Source: Pseudomonas mediterranea CFBP 5447
GTDB taxonomy: Bacteria > Pseudomonadota > Gammaproteobacteria > Pseudomonadales > Pseudomonadaceae
NCBI RefSeq assembly: GCF_000774145.1
Contig: NZ_KN322958.1
Location: 1 to 53,193 of the forward strand
Length of the DNA: 53,193 nt
Reading direction: 5' to 3'
The position numbers and the translations under genes are program-made. The notes under the pieces are model-generated. The model saw nothing but the letters and a program-made list of their open reading frames with translations. It was not told the DNA's origin and did no database searches. Below are positions 18,941-26,998 of the stretch, piece by piece (the first letter of the stretch is position 1; each line of letters begins with the position of its first letter).

Positions 18941-20151
18941 ACGACGTTTCGGGAGGGCTGGTGGTGCAGGACGGGGCCAAGGTCTATACGAGGCCTGTGA
19001 TTCTGCTGCTGTCGGCGACATTTATCCTGACCGTTGCCCGAGCACTGGCGTTGCCTTATCTGGTGGTCTATTGCTCCCAGGTGTTCGGCCTGGGCGTGAC
19101 GGACATCGGTCTGGTGGTAGGCGGTGCGTTGATCGTCAGTTCCCTGCTGGGGGTCTACGGCGGTTTCCTGGTGGACAGGTTTTCCAATTATCGCATCCTG
19201 CTCGGTGCGGCCACCTTGTTTGCCCTGGCGTTTGCCGTGGCCTATCAGGTTGCCAGCCTGGTGCCCTTCATCATCGCCATTGTGATGGTGAACCTGTCCT
19301 ATGCCGTGATCGATATCGCCGTGAAGTCAGGCATCGGTTTCCTGGTGATTGCCGATAAAAGGGGAAGCGTATTTTCCATGAAGTACACGCTGACCAATGT
19401 CGGTTACGCCATCGGTCCGTTCCTGGGCGTGTTGTTCGCCAAGGTCAGCCCCGGCTTGCCCTTTGCAGTTTCGGCGATGATCGGCGTGGTGTTCGTGGGG
19501 CTGTACAGCGTGTTGGGCGAACGCCTTCCCCAGGGCGCAAGCGCGGAGCGTCCGAACAATGATTTCGCTCGTGTGCTGGTTCATCTGGGACGTAATTACC
19601 GGCTGGTCTGCTTTACGATCGGCGGCGTTCTCAGTGCGATCGTATTCGGACAGTTCACCGCCTATCTCTCGCAATACCTGATCGTGACCAGCGACCCGGA
19701 AAACACCTACCGGATCATCAATTACCTGGTCACCACCAACGCTTGCGTGGTGATCGGCCTGCAATACCTGATCGGCTCCAGGATCCATCAGAACAATCTG
19801 TTGCGCATGTTGCTGCTGGGCATGTTGTTCTTCATCACCGGGCTCCTGGGTTTCGCTTATGCCCAGGGCTGGATGGCCTGGGTGGTGGCCATGATCATTT
19901 TCACCGTGGGGGAAATCATCATCATCCCGGCGGAATATCTGTTCATTGACTACATCGCACCGGAAGACATGCGGGGCGTGTACTACGGCGCGCAGAACCT
20001 GTCCAACCTGGGGGCGGCGCTGGGGCCCGTACTGTGTGGGGCGGTGTTGTCGTGGTATGCGCCCCAGACCATGTTCTACGTCCTGTCGCTGTGTGTGGTC
20101 GCGGCCAGCTTGTTCTACTTCCTGGGCTCCAGGCGCGGGGGGGATTCATGA
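18937..20151 (+). CDS. MFS transporter, biosynthetic operon gene 4
   Basis: This 404-residue hydrophobic protein has about twelve predicted membrane helices and Major Facilitator features, such as the motif A-like GVYGGFLVDRFSNYR between helices 2 and 3. Long hydrophobic runs sit at about 24-45, 55-75, 85-125, 145-190 and through the C-terminal half. Its place between the ATP-grasp ligase and the PLP lyase, with ATGA overlaps at both ends, suggests export of the operon product, possibly with a self-resistance role. Import is not excluded. Confidence 0.85.
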   Translation: MNDVSGGLVVQDGAKVYTRPVILLLSATFILTVARALALPYLVVYCSQVFGLGVTDIGLVVGGALIVSSLLGVYGGFLVDRFSNYRILLGAATLFALAFAVAYQVASLVPFIIAIVMVNLSYAVIDIAVKSGIGFLVIADKRGSVFSMKYTLTNVGYAIGPFLGVLFAKVSPGLPFAVSAMIGVVFVGLYSVLGERLPQGASAERPNNDFARVLVHLGRNYRLVCFTIGGVLSAIVFGQFTAYLSQYLIVTSDPENTYRIINYLVTTNACVVIGLQYLIGSRIHQNNLLRMLLLGMLFFITGLLGFAYAQGWMAWVVAMIIFTVGEIIIIPAEYLFIDYIAPEDMRGVYYGAQNLSNLGAALGPVLCGAVLSWYAPQTMFYVLSLCVVAASLFYFLGSRRGGDS

Positions 20152-21263
20152 TTCATTTCAACACGGCCGGTTCAGGGCTTATGTCCAGCGAGACGCTGGA
20201 TCGGATGCAGCGTTACTTGCAGGAAGAGTTCGAGCTGGGCGCCTATGAAACCGAGCTGAACCATTCACCGGTACTGGACACCGAAGTCTATGAAAACATC
20301 GCCCTGTTGCTCGGCACCGAGGCGCGCTACATCGCGTTGTTCGATGGGGCGACAAAGGCCTGGGTGACCGCATTGGAGTCGCTGACCTGGACCGAGGGCG
20401 AACGGGTCCTGGTCACGCCTTACGAATATGCGGGCAACCTGATCGCATTGTCTACGTTGCAGCGCCTGCACGGGGTGGTGGTCGAGGTGATGCCGCTATC
20501 GGCCGATGGCAACCTGGACCTGCAATGGTTGGCCCGGAACATGAGCGCTGAGGTCAAGCTGGTTTCGATCGTCCATGTGCCCTCCTGCTGCGGCATCGTG
20601 AATGACGTGGTCGCAGTGGGTAACATTCTGCGCGATTACCCTTGCCTGTATTTTGTCGACGCCTGTCAGTCGGCGGGCATGCTCGCACTGGATGTGCGGG
20701 CCATTGGCTGCGACGTATTGACGGCGGCCGGCAGGAAGTTTCTCTGTGGTCCGAGAGGTACGGGATTCGCCTGTCTTTCCGAGCGCTTCCTGGCCTCTGC
20801 GCAGCCGCGTTTTACCGATCTGGGCCGGGCCGGTGTCGATGTATCCGGGGTGGTCCATCGGCGTCTCGACGATGCCCGTGGTTTCGAGTTTGCCGAACGC
20901 AACAACGCGGCAGTGGTGGGCTTGAACCAGGCGATCAAGGAACGCCTGTCGAGTGCCTGCGGTGAAGAGTCCGAGCTCTACCGAAGTCTTTTCCAGCGTC
21001 TGGCCCGGATGCCCGACGTCCACTTGATTGCGCCGGGTACGCATCATCAAGGAATCATCGCTTTTACTCATGCCCGCTGTGCGGCGACGGAAGTCGTCGG
21101 CTACCTGCGCGCCCGAGGAGTCAACTGTTGGCCGGGGTATGCCTCTCATACTCCTTACTTCATGTTGAAGCAGGGGCATGAGCGCTTCGTGCGAATCTCC
21201 ATCAATGCTCGGAACAGTGTTCGCGAGGCTGATGAATTCATCGCTTTGCTGGAGCAGATATAA
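20148..21263 (+). CDS. class V aminotransferase/cysteine-desulfurase-fold PLP enzyme, biosynthetic operon gene 5
   Basis: This 371-residue protein is in the class V aminotransferase family (cysteine desulfurase, isopenicillin N epimerase, EgtE). Visible features are FNTAGSGLMS at the N-terminus, the FVDACQSAG segment with PLP-binding Asp171, and the Schiff-base Lys197 in AAGRKFLCGPRGTGF. That last motif resembles the EgtE-type C-S lyases more than housekeeping IscS. The flexible catalytic-Cys loop of group I desulfurases is not recognisable. No ergothioneine genes (egtB/egtD) are adjacent. It could be a beta-lyase, epimerase or desulfurase acting on a pathway intermediate. The start ATG at 20148 overlaps the MFS stop (ATGA); an upstream in-frame codon at 20034 lies inside the MFS gene and was rejected. 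Confidence 0.85.
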   Translation: MIHFNTAGSGLMSSETLDRMQRYLQEEFELGAYETELNHSPVLDTEVYENIALLLGTEARYIALFDGATKAWVTALESLTWTEGERVLVTPYEYAGNLIALSTLQRLHGVVVEVMPLSADGNLDLQWLARNMSAEVKLVSIVHVPSCCGIVNDVVAVGNILRDYPCLYFVDACQSAGMLALDVRAIGCDVLTAAGRKFLCGPRGTGFACLSERFLASAQPRFTDLGRAGVDVSGVVHRRLDDARGFEFAERNNAAVVGLNQAIKERLSSACGEESELYRSLFQRLARMPDVHLIAPGTHHQGIIAFTHARCAATEVVGYLRARGVNCWPGYASHTPYFMLKQGHERFVRISINARNSVREADEFIALLEQI

Positions 21264-21340
21264 CCGGCACGGGGCACGAAGCTTTAAGCAGGAATCGTGG
21301 TTTCCGCAGTGATTACGTTGAATCAAGAAAGGGAATTCTG

Positions 21341-22327
21341 ATGAACGATATGACCAGGTTTAATCCTTCGCCTGAACTCAAGCAGCGCTTGCGCCCCCTG
21401 TACCACAAGGATAACTGGCACTGGCTGGTTGCCCTTGGCGCGGACTTGATGGTCATTGCCTCGGCTATCTTCCTGAGCCATCGCTATCACTTTCTGTATC
21501 CGCTGGCGCTATTGTTCATCGGCTCTCGACAGCGCGCTCTCGCATCGCTTTTGCACGAAGCGGCGCACATGACCCTGGCCCAGAGCAAAGTGCTCAACAA
21601 GTGGGTCGGCGAGTATTTACTGGCTTATCCGATCTTCCAGAATTACGAAGCGTACCGTCGCTCCCATGTCCAGATGCATCACCACCATCTGGGCGATCAG
21701 GACAAGGATCCCGATCATCGCTTCTACATCGAATCCGGCTTGTATGAAGCCCAGGATCGCCTGGATTTCCTGTCCCGGCATCTGTTCAGGAGCGTGACGC
21801 TGGTCAACACCTACAAGTACTTCCTCTACCTGGTGAAGAATCGTGCCGGTGACATCCTCGCCAACCCGCTACAGGGCGTGAAGCTTCTGGCGGTGCATGG
21901 GCTCATCCTGCTGCTGTTGAGCTATTTCGCCGGTCCATGGGGCTATGTCCTGTTCTGGCTGATTCCTTACTTCACGGCCTTCCAGGTGATCGGCTGGTTC
22001 TCCGAGATTTCCGAGCACTTCGGCATGTTCGGTGTGTACAAGGAGGAGGTGAAGCTGACGCGCAATCGCTTTCCGACCCTGCCCGAAAGATTGTTCATCG
22101 GCATGCATGGCGATAACTATCATCTGACCCACCATCTGTTTGCCGGTGTTCCGTTCTGGAACCTGAAGCAGGCACACCGGATCCTGATGGACGATGAGAG
22201 CTATGCCGCCGCGAACCGCGGCTGTGGAGGGATTTTCACGGCGAGGGGAGAGGCCCGGTCCAGCATCCATCAGATACTGGAGGCGTACCGAAGCGGCAAG
22301 ATCAGCGCCATCAACGTTACGGTGTAG
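21341..22327 (+). CDS. membrane fatty-acid-desaturase-superfamily di-iron enzyme, biosynthetic operon gene 6
   Basis: This 328-residue membrane protein has the three His clusters of the fatty acid desaturase/hydroxylase superfamily: HEAAH (72-76), HVQMHHHH (109-116) and HLTHH (261-265), with an extra E225-H226. Hydrophobic segments lie at about 28-62 and 182-220. Members use a di-iron site and O2 to desaturate or hydroxylate. Not all act on lipids: RtxC, which makes the vinyl ether of the amino acid rhizobitoxine, is in this superfamily. It sits 77 bases after gene 5 on the same strand with AGAAAGGG before the ATG, so it probably belongs to the operon. An amino-acid-derived substrate is plausible but unproven. 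Confidence 0.85.
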   Translation: MNDMTRFNPSPELKQRLRPLYHKDNWHWLVALGADLMVIASAIFLSHRYHFLYPLALLFIGSRQRALASLLHEAAHMTLAQSKVLNKWVGEYLLAYPIFQNYEAYRRSHVQMHHHHLGDQDKDPDHRFYIESGLYEAQDRLDFLSRHLFRSVTLVNTYKYFLYLVKNRAGDILANPLQGVKLLAVHGLILLLLSYFAGPWGYVLFWLIPYFTAFQVIGWFSEISEHFGMFGVYKEEVKLTRNRFPTLPERLFIGMHGDNYHLTHHLFAGVPFWNLKQAHRILMDDESYAAANRGCGGIFTARGEARSSIHQILEAYRSGKISAINVTV

Positions 22328-22343
22328 CGGCGGGTTGCGGCAC

Positions 22344-22376
22344 TGCGCTGTGTTCGCATCGGGCGAGCACAGCGCA
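22344..22376. terminator. bidirectional hairpin between the desaturase and cupin genes
   Basis: TGCGCTGTGTTCGC (22344-22357) pairs with GCGAGCACAGCGCA (22363-22376), with 13 of 14 Watson-Crick pairs plus one G-T, in the 74-base gap between two convergent genes. There is no clear T tract on either side, so it is a terminator by position and stem strength only. Confidence 0.5.
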
Positions 22377-22401
22377 TCGGCCGCAGGCGTATCGAACCGC
22401 G

Positions 22402-22746
22402 TCAGGCAAAGACGAAGTATTTGCGCACGGTTTCAACCACTTCCCAGGTGCCTTTCATCCCTGGCTCGATGACAAAGATGTCGCCGGCCCGCAGGTGGAT
22501 GGGTTCCATGCCTTCCGGGGTGATGATGCAGTAGCCTTCCTGGAAGTGGCAGTATTCCCACTTCACATATTCCACGTACCATTTGCCCGGCGTGCAGATC
22601 CAGGTGCCCATGATCTTGTTGCCATCTTCGCTGGTGTAGGCGTTGAGGTTGACGGTGTGCGGGTCGCCTTCGAGCTTTTCCCATTTGCAGGCATCGAGTA
22701 CGGGCAGCGGATGGGTATCGCGCAGGACGGTGATAGGTGCGGTCAT
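22402..22746 (-). CDS. small cupin-domain protein (EutQ/DUF861-like)
   Basis: This 114-residue single-domain cupin has a GTWICTPGKWYVEYVKWEYCHFQEGYCIITPEG core and a C-terminal PIHLRAGDIFVIEPGMKGTWEV strand pair, as in the cupin_3 (EutQ-like, DUF861) group. These have no agreed function; some bind metal or small acids. The start is the ATG at 22746, after GGAG at about 22750-22753; longer in-frame extensions run into the LysR gene and are Arg-rich noise. It is convergent to the desaturase and on the same strand as the LysR gene upstream (100 bases away). Whether it belongs to the biosynthetic cluster is unclear. Confidence 0.78.
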   Translation of the reverse strand: MTAPITVLRDTHPLPVLDACKWEKLEGDPHTVNLNAYTSEDGNKIMGTWICTPGKWYVEYVKWEYCHFQEGYCIITPEGMEPIHLRAGDIFVIEPGMKGTWEVVETVRKYFVFA

Positions 22747-22846
22747 GTGGACTCCGGGCATTGGACGTAAGCTGAAGAGGCACCCTATAGGCGTCTGCGT
22801 TCTTTCAGTTGTCTGTGCTCGACATCGAGCTACCCAGAAACGCAAA

Positions 22847-23731
22847 TCAATGCTCGGACAGATGCACCGCGAGCGCCTTGGCGTAGGCCGGCAACGCCTC
22901 GAAATTGCGCGCCGCCAACAGCAGGGCCCGTTGTGCCCAGGTCTCGTGCAGCGGCACGCACCGATACGAGGGTTCGGCAGGGCGACGTTCGATGGCGGCC
23001 CGTGGCACGATGGCGATACCTGCGCCATGGGCCACCATGCGAATCACCCCATCGAAACCGTCGGCACGAATACGGATCCGCATGCGTAGCCCGATGTGCA
23101 GGGCCTGCTCTTCGAGGTACACCGCCAGGGCGTTGGCGGGGGGCAGGCCGACATAATCATGGCTGAGGGTCTCGCTGAAACTCACGACTCGGCCGTCGGC
23201 CAACGGGTGTTCGGACGGTAGGATCAATACCAAGGGATCGTTGCGAAAGGGCCGGGTCTGAAGATCATCGGTGTCGACTGCGTCGGATACGACACCCAGG
23301 TCTGCCGCACCCTGGCGCAAGGCATGGGTGATGCGCGAGCTGGGCAGTTCCTGCAGGTCGATGTCGAGATTGGGGTGGTCCTTGAGGAAAGTGGCCAGCA
23401 ACTCGGGCAGGTACTCGCTCATGGCGCTGGTGTTGCACAGCAGCCGTACCCGGCCTTTGACGCCCCTGGCGTACTCGGCCAGATCCTGTTGCAAGTGCTC
23501 CGCATGTTGCAGCAACACCCGGGCATGCTGCGCCAGGGCCTTGCCGGCCGGTGTAGGCGTTACGCCACGGCGCCCGCGTTCGAGCAGTTCGGTGCCCAGG
23601 GACGCCTCCATGGCACGGACCCGCGCACTCGCCGCCGCCAGGGACAGATGGCTGCGGGCTGCACCGGCGGTGATGTTGCCGGTGTCGAGGATGTTCAGGT
23701 AGAGGCGCAGGTCGGTGAGGTCGAAGTGCAT
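22847..23731 (-). CDS. LysR-family transcriptional regulator
   Basis: This 294-residue LysR-type regulator starts FDLTDLRLYLNILDTGNITA (wing-helix region, residues 3-22), with the recognition segment AAASARVRAMEASLGTELLER, and then a periplasmic-binding-protein-like effector domain. The ATG at 23731 gives the family-typical N-terminus; longer in-frame readings run through palindromic repeats into the divergent gene. It is divergent from the TauE/SafE permease at 23965, which it may control, and lies upstream of the cupin. The effector is unknown. Confidence 0.87.
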   Translation of the reverse strand: MHFDLTDLRLYLNILDTGNITAGAARSHLSLAAASARVRAMEASLGTELLERGRRGVTPTPAGKALAQHARVLLQHAEHLQQDLAEYARGVKGRVRLLCNTSAMSEYLPELLATFLKDHPNLDIDLQELPSSRITHALRQGAADLGVVSDAVDTDDLQTRPFRNDPLVLILPSEHPLADGRVVSFSETLSHDYVGLPPANALAVYLEEQALHIGLRMRIRIRADGFDGVIRMVAHGAGIAIVPRAAIERRPAEPSYRCVPLHETWAQRALLLAARNFEALPAYAKALAVHLSEH

Positions 23732-23772
23732 GGGGGAATCCTGTGCCGGGTTTTGTCGTGTCTGATGGATCG

Positions 23773-23867
23773 CCATCGCGAGCAGGCTCGCTCCCACAGG
23801 GTTTCGGGAGTACACAAATCTCGTGTTCACGCTGTTCACTGTGGGAGCGAGCCTGCTCGCGATGGCG
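23773..23867. repeat. inverted pair of Pseudomonas REP palindromes
   Basis: A copy of the GTGGGAGCGAGCCTGCTCGCGA repeat in minus orientation (23773-23800) faces one in plus orientation (23839-23867) about 38 bases away. It is a bipartite REP (BIME-like) unit in the promoter space between the LysR gene and the TauE/SafE permease. Confidence 0.85.
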
Positions 23868-23964
23868 TCACTAGCCCACAAAGTCTCCAGCCTCTTGCCG
23901 AACAAGAGGCTGCCTAAGTATATGGCAGATTTCAAAACAACCCGCCTGGGCCCAGGATAGCCCC

Positions 23965-24729
23965 ATGAACACATTCATCGCTTTCTATCAGACCCTGGGC
24001 CCAGCGCTATCCCTGCTGGTCATCGCCACTTTCCTGCTGGCCGGTACGATCAAGGGTGTGATCGGCCTTGGCCTGCCGACCATTTCCATGGGTTTGCTCG
24101 GGCTGGCTATGGCTCCGGTGCAGGCTGCCGCATTGCTCATCATCCCGGCCACCTTGACCAATCTCTGGCAACTGGCCTTCGGCGGTCACCTGCACACCTT
24201 GATCCGGCGCTTGTGGCCGCTTCTGCTGGCGATTTTCATCGGCACTGGCCTTGGCACCTTGTGGATCGGCATGGCCGGCGGGCCTTGGATGGTACGGGCC
24301 TTGGGCGGCGCACTATTGGTGTATGCCCTGAGCGGGCTGGCGCTGCCGACGCTGCGGGTCGATGGGCGCGTTGAGTCGTGGCTCGCCCCGCTCTGCGGTC
24401 TGCTGACCGGCGTCATCACATCTGCCACGGGGGTGTTTGTCATTCCGGCGGTGCCTTACCTGCAAGCACTGGGCTTGAGCAAGGACGAACTGGTCCAGGC
24501 CTTGGGTCTGTCCTTCACGGTGTCGACGTTGGCCCTGGCGGCCGGCCTGTTGTGGCGCGGCGCCTTGGGCGGAGGGGAACTGGGCGCATCGCTGCTGGCC
24601 TTGGTACCGGCACTGCTGGGGATGTGGCTGGGGCAATGGCTGCGCCGGCGGATCAGCGCCGGACTGTTTCGGCGGGTGTTCTTTATCGGCCTTGGCGGAC
24701 TCGGTGCCCACTTGCTGATCAGCGGCTAG
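23965..24729 (+). CDS. TauE/SafE-family membrane permease
   Basis: This 254-residue protein of the TauE/SafE (sulfite exporter, DUF81) family has about eight membrane helices arranged as two repeats. The first repeat contains AGTIKGVIGLGLPTISMGLLG and the second GVITSATGVFVIPAVPYLQALGL, the pseudo-symmetric Gly-rich helices of the family. Known members move organosulfur compounds, sulfite or other small anions; the substrate here is not evident. It is divergent from a LysR gene. Its last 11 bases overlap the convergent gene at 24719. Confidence 0.88.
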   Translation: MNTFIAFYQTLGPALSLLVIATFLLAGTIKGVIGLGLPTISMGLLGLAMAPVQAAALLIIPATLTNLWQLAFGGHLHTLIRRLWPLLLAIFIGTGLGTLWIGMAGGPWMVRALGGALLVYALSGLALPTLRVDGRVESWLAPLCGLLTGVITSATGVFVIPAVPYLQALGLSKDELVQALGLSFTVSTLALAAGLLWRGALGGGELGASLLALVPALLGMWLGQWLRRRISAGLFRRVFFIGLGGLGAHLLISG

Positions 24730-25030
24730 ACGACGGGCTCAGCATCTCGACGCGGCGGATCTCGAAGTCGCGCTCCAGGTAGTCCATGCGCTGTTCGAAG
24801 AACTGCTTCATGTGCGGCAGATTCGAATGCACGTCCAGGTGGGCCTGGGATTGCCAGATTTCATAAAAGATAAACAGCGTCGGGTCCTGCTGGTCCCGCA
24901 GCATGTGATATTCGATGCAGCCCGGTTCGGCGCGACTCGGCTCGACGTAGGCACGAAACAGTGTTTCGAAGGCTTCGGCTTTTTCCGGGCGGGTCTTGGC
25001 GTGGAGGATGAAACCGTGCAGTTCGCTCAT
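24719..25030 (-). CDS. antibiotic-biosynthesis-monooxygenase (ABM) fold protein, putative quinol monooxygenase
   Basis: This 103-residue protein has the dimeric ferredoxin-like ABM fold, with ELHGFILHAKTRPEKAEAFETLFRAYVEPSRAEPGCIEYHMLRDQQDPTLFIFYEIW read in short blocks as the family pattern (beta strand, helix, EPGC, then FIFYEIWQSQAHLDVHSNLPHM). The His-rich SQAHLDVH helix and the C-terminal strand fit YgiN-like quinol monooxygenases. Its 3' end overlaps the convergent permease gene. The MdaB-like quinone reductase starts about 200 bases away on the other strand, the same pairing of functions seen for E. coli mdaB-ygiN. Confidence 0.85.
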   Translation of the reverse strand: MSELHGFILHAKTRPEKAEAFETLFRAYVEPSRAEPGCIEYHMLRDQQDPTLFIFYEIWQSQAHLDVHSNLPHMKQFFEQRMDYLERDFEIRRVEMLSPSSSR

Positions 25031-25230
25031 CGCGAGTCTCCTGAAATGAAAGTGGATTGAATTCTAAGGCAACAATCGGCTGTTGATTCGTGCGTATGGA
25101 TCAAATCAGTTTTGCCGCTGCAGCGCTTACTCCGCGCGAGGCTCATCGGTAGTCTGCCCCCCATCATTTTCAACCTTTCCATTCGGCGGCCCTTCGACGG
25201 TGCTCGTCGTGGAACCCGATGAGGCTCCCC

Positions 25231-25821
25231 ATGAAAAAAGTCCTGCTGCTCAATGGTGGTAAACAGTTCGCTCATTCCGACGGCCGCTATAACGCGACCC
25301 TCCACGACACGGCCCTCAGCGTGCTGGATCGTGGTGGCCTGGACGTGAAAAGCACGTTCATTGACGGTGGCTACGACATCAAGGAAGAGGTCGCCAAGTT
25401 TCTCTGGGCCGATGTCGTCATCTATCAAATGCCGGGCTGGTGGATGGGCGCGCCGTGGACCGTGAAGAAGTACATCGACGAAGTGTTCACCGAAGGTCAT
25501 GGCAGTCTCTACGCCAGCGACGGCCGTACCCGCTCCGACGCCTCGCAGAAGTACGGCAGCGGTGGCCTGATACAGGGCAAGCAATACATGTTGTCGCTGA
25601 CCTGGAACGCCCCGCAGCAGGCCTTCGACGATCCGACCGACTTCTTCGAAGGCAAGGGTGTGGATGCGGTGTACTTCCCCTTCCACAAGGCCAACCAGTT
25701 CCTCGGCATGGCCGCCTTGCCGACCTTCCTGTGCGTGGACGTGATGAAGCGCCCGAACGTCGAGGGCGATGTGGCGCGGTATGAACAGCATTTGATCGAG
25801 GTGTTCGGCCTTTCGCGGTAA
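25231..25821 (+). CDS. mdaB: NAD(P)H:quinone oxidoreductase, MdaB-like
   Basis: This 196-residue flavodoxin-fold protein matches modulator of drug activity B (MdaB). It has KKVLLLNGGKQFAHSDGRYN at the start, IYQMPGWWMGAPWTVKKYIDEVF in the FAD-binding region, GGLIQGKQYMLSLTWNAP, and FFEGKGVDAVYFPFHKANQFLGM near the C-terminus. It reduces quinones by two electrons with NAD(P)H and protects against redox cyclers. I chose the ATG at 25231 with GAGG at 25221-25224; the ATG four codons upstream lacks a ribosome site. It is divergent from the ABM monooxygenase gene and 164 bases before a LysR gene. Confidence 0.88.
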   Translation: MKKVLLLNGGKQFAHSDGRYNATLHDTALSVLDRGGLDVKSTFIDGGYDIKEEVAKFLWADVVIYQMPGWWMGAPWTVKKYIDEVFTEGHGSLYASDGRTRSDASQKYGSGGLIQGKQYMLSLTWNAPQQAFDDPTDFFEGKGVDAVYFPFHKANQFLGMAALPTFLCVDVMKRPNVEGDVARYEQHLIEVFGLSR

Positions 25822-25860
25822 TCCGGCTACTATCGGGACTTAGTTGACCGCGACGATGCA

Positions 25861-25955
25861 CGTGGCGAGGGAGCTTGCTCCCGCTGGAGTGCGGAGCGCT
25901 CCCAGGATCTGTGGGGCTGCCGTGCGGCCCGGCGGGAGCAAGCTCCCTCGCCACA
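25861..25955. repeat. inverted pair of a second REP family (GGGAGCTTGCTCCC type)
   Basis: CGTGGCGAGGGAGCTTGCTC (starting at 25861) is mirrored by GGGAGCAAGCTCCCTCGCCA (ending near 25955), enclosing further palindromes GCGGAGCGCTCC and GGGCTGCCGTGCGGCCC. It is a different repeat family from the GAGCGAGC type. A single further copy lies at 52569-52595. Confidence 0.8.
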
Positions 25956-25984
25956 TTGAGCGTGCATTCCATGAGAGGACATTT

Positions 25985-26902
25985 GTGAAAGCCAGATCCG
26001 ACGAGTTGCAGATCTTCGTCTGCGTGATCGAGTGCGGGTCGATCTCCGCCGCCGCCGAGCAGGTCGGGCAGACGCCCTCGGCGGTCAGCCGCACGCTGTC
26101 CCGGCTGGAAGCCAAGCTCGACACCACGCTGATCAACCGCACCACCCGGCGCATGGATTTGACCGAGGAGGGGCGGTATTTCTTCGAACAGGCCAAAGGC
26201 ATTCTCGACCAGCTGGAGGCGTTGGAGGAGCGCTTGTCCTCTCGCCAGCAAACGCCTTCGGGGCGGTTGCGGATCAATGCTGCGTCACCGTTCATGCTGC
26301 ATGCCATCGTGCCGCACATCGACGAGTTCCGCAGGCTCTACCCGGACATCCAACTCGAGCTCAACAGTAACGACCTGATCATTGATCTGCTGGAGCAGAG
26401 CACGGACATCGCCATCCGCATCGGCGCGCTCACCGATTCGACGCTACATGCCCGCCCCCTGGGCTGCAGCCCGTTGCACATCCTGGCCAGCCCCGCCTAT
26501 CTGAAACAGCACGGTACGCCTTCCACCGTCGCCGAACTGACTGGGCATGCATTGCTGGGGTTTGCCCAGAACGATGGCCTCAACCAATGGCCCTTGCGCC
26601 ATCTTCACGGCGACCGCTGGCCCATCCAGGCGGCCATCAGCGCCTCCAGTGGCGAAACGGTGCGCCACCTGGCGCTGCAAGGGCAGGGCATCGCCTGTTT
26701 GTCGGATTTCATGACCCGTGACGACATCCGTGCCGGCCGATTGAAGGTGCTGCTGGCCGAAGCGAACAGCGGATATCGCCAGCCGATCAACGCCGTCTAC
26801 TACCGCAACTCTCAACTGGCGCTGCGCATCCAGTGTTTTCTGGACTTCATCCAGGACAAGCTCGCCGAATACGCCTCGCGGGATTTGCAGGTTGATTCGT
26901 GA
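25985..26902 (+). CDS. LysR-family transcriptional regulator
   Basis: This 305-residue regulator is of the LysR type, with ELQIFVCVIECGSISAAAEQ as helix-turn-helix, TPSAVSRTLSRLEAKLDTTLINR as the recognition helix and linker, and a typical C-terminal effector domain (LELNSNDLIIDLLEQSTDIAIR). The GTG start at 25985 is supported by GAGAGGA at 25973-25979; an in-frame reading starting at 25844 runs through a palindromic repeat and is rejected. It lies between mdaB and an NAD-dependent epimerase on the same strand. Control of the downstream epimerase is likely; the effector is unknown. Confidence 0.88.
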   Translation: MKARSDELQIFVCVIECGSISAAAEQVGQTPSAVSRTLSRLEAKLDTTLINRTTRRMDLTEEGRYFFEQAKGILDQLEALEERLSSRQQTPSGRLRINAASPFMLHAIVPHIDEFRRLYPDIQLELNSNDLIIDLLEQSTDIAIRIGALTDSTLHARPLGCSPLHILASPAYLKQHGTPSTVAELTGHALLGFAQNDGLNQWPLRHLHGDRWPIQAAISASSGETVRHLALQGQGIACLSDFMTRDDIRAGRLKVLLAEANSGYRQPINAVYYRNSQLALRIQCFLDFIQDKLAEYASRDLQVDS

Positions 26903-26998
26903 CTTCAAGGCAAGAGTGATTTGGGCAATGTGGACTGTTTCGCCAAGGATCAGTCTTCGATACTCGTTCCATCACTGATCCTGCCAAGGAGTTATTCC

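Noticed and set aside
20148..21263. Ergothioneine biosynthesis gene egtE
   Set aside because: Only motif-level resemblance at the Schiff-base lysine; no egtB or egtD in the operon.
15363..22401. Biosynthetic operon as part of an integrated mobile element
   Set aside because: No integrase, transposase, tRNA target or direct repeat was seen at either edge.
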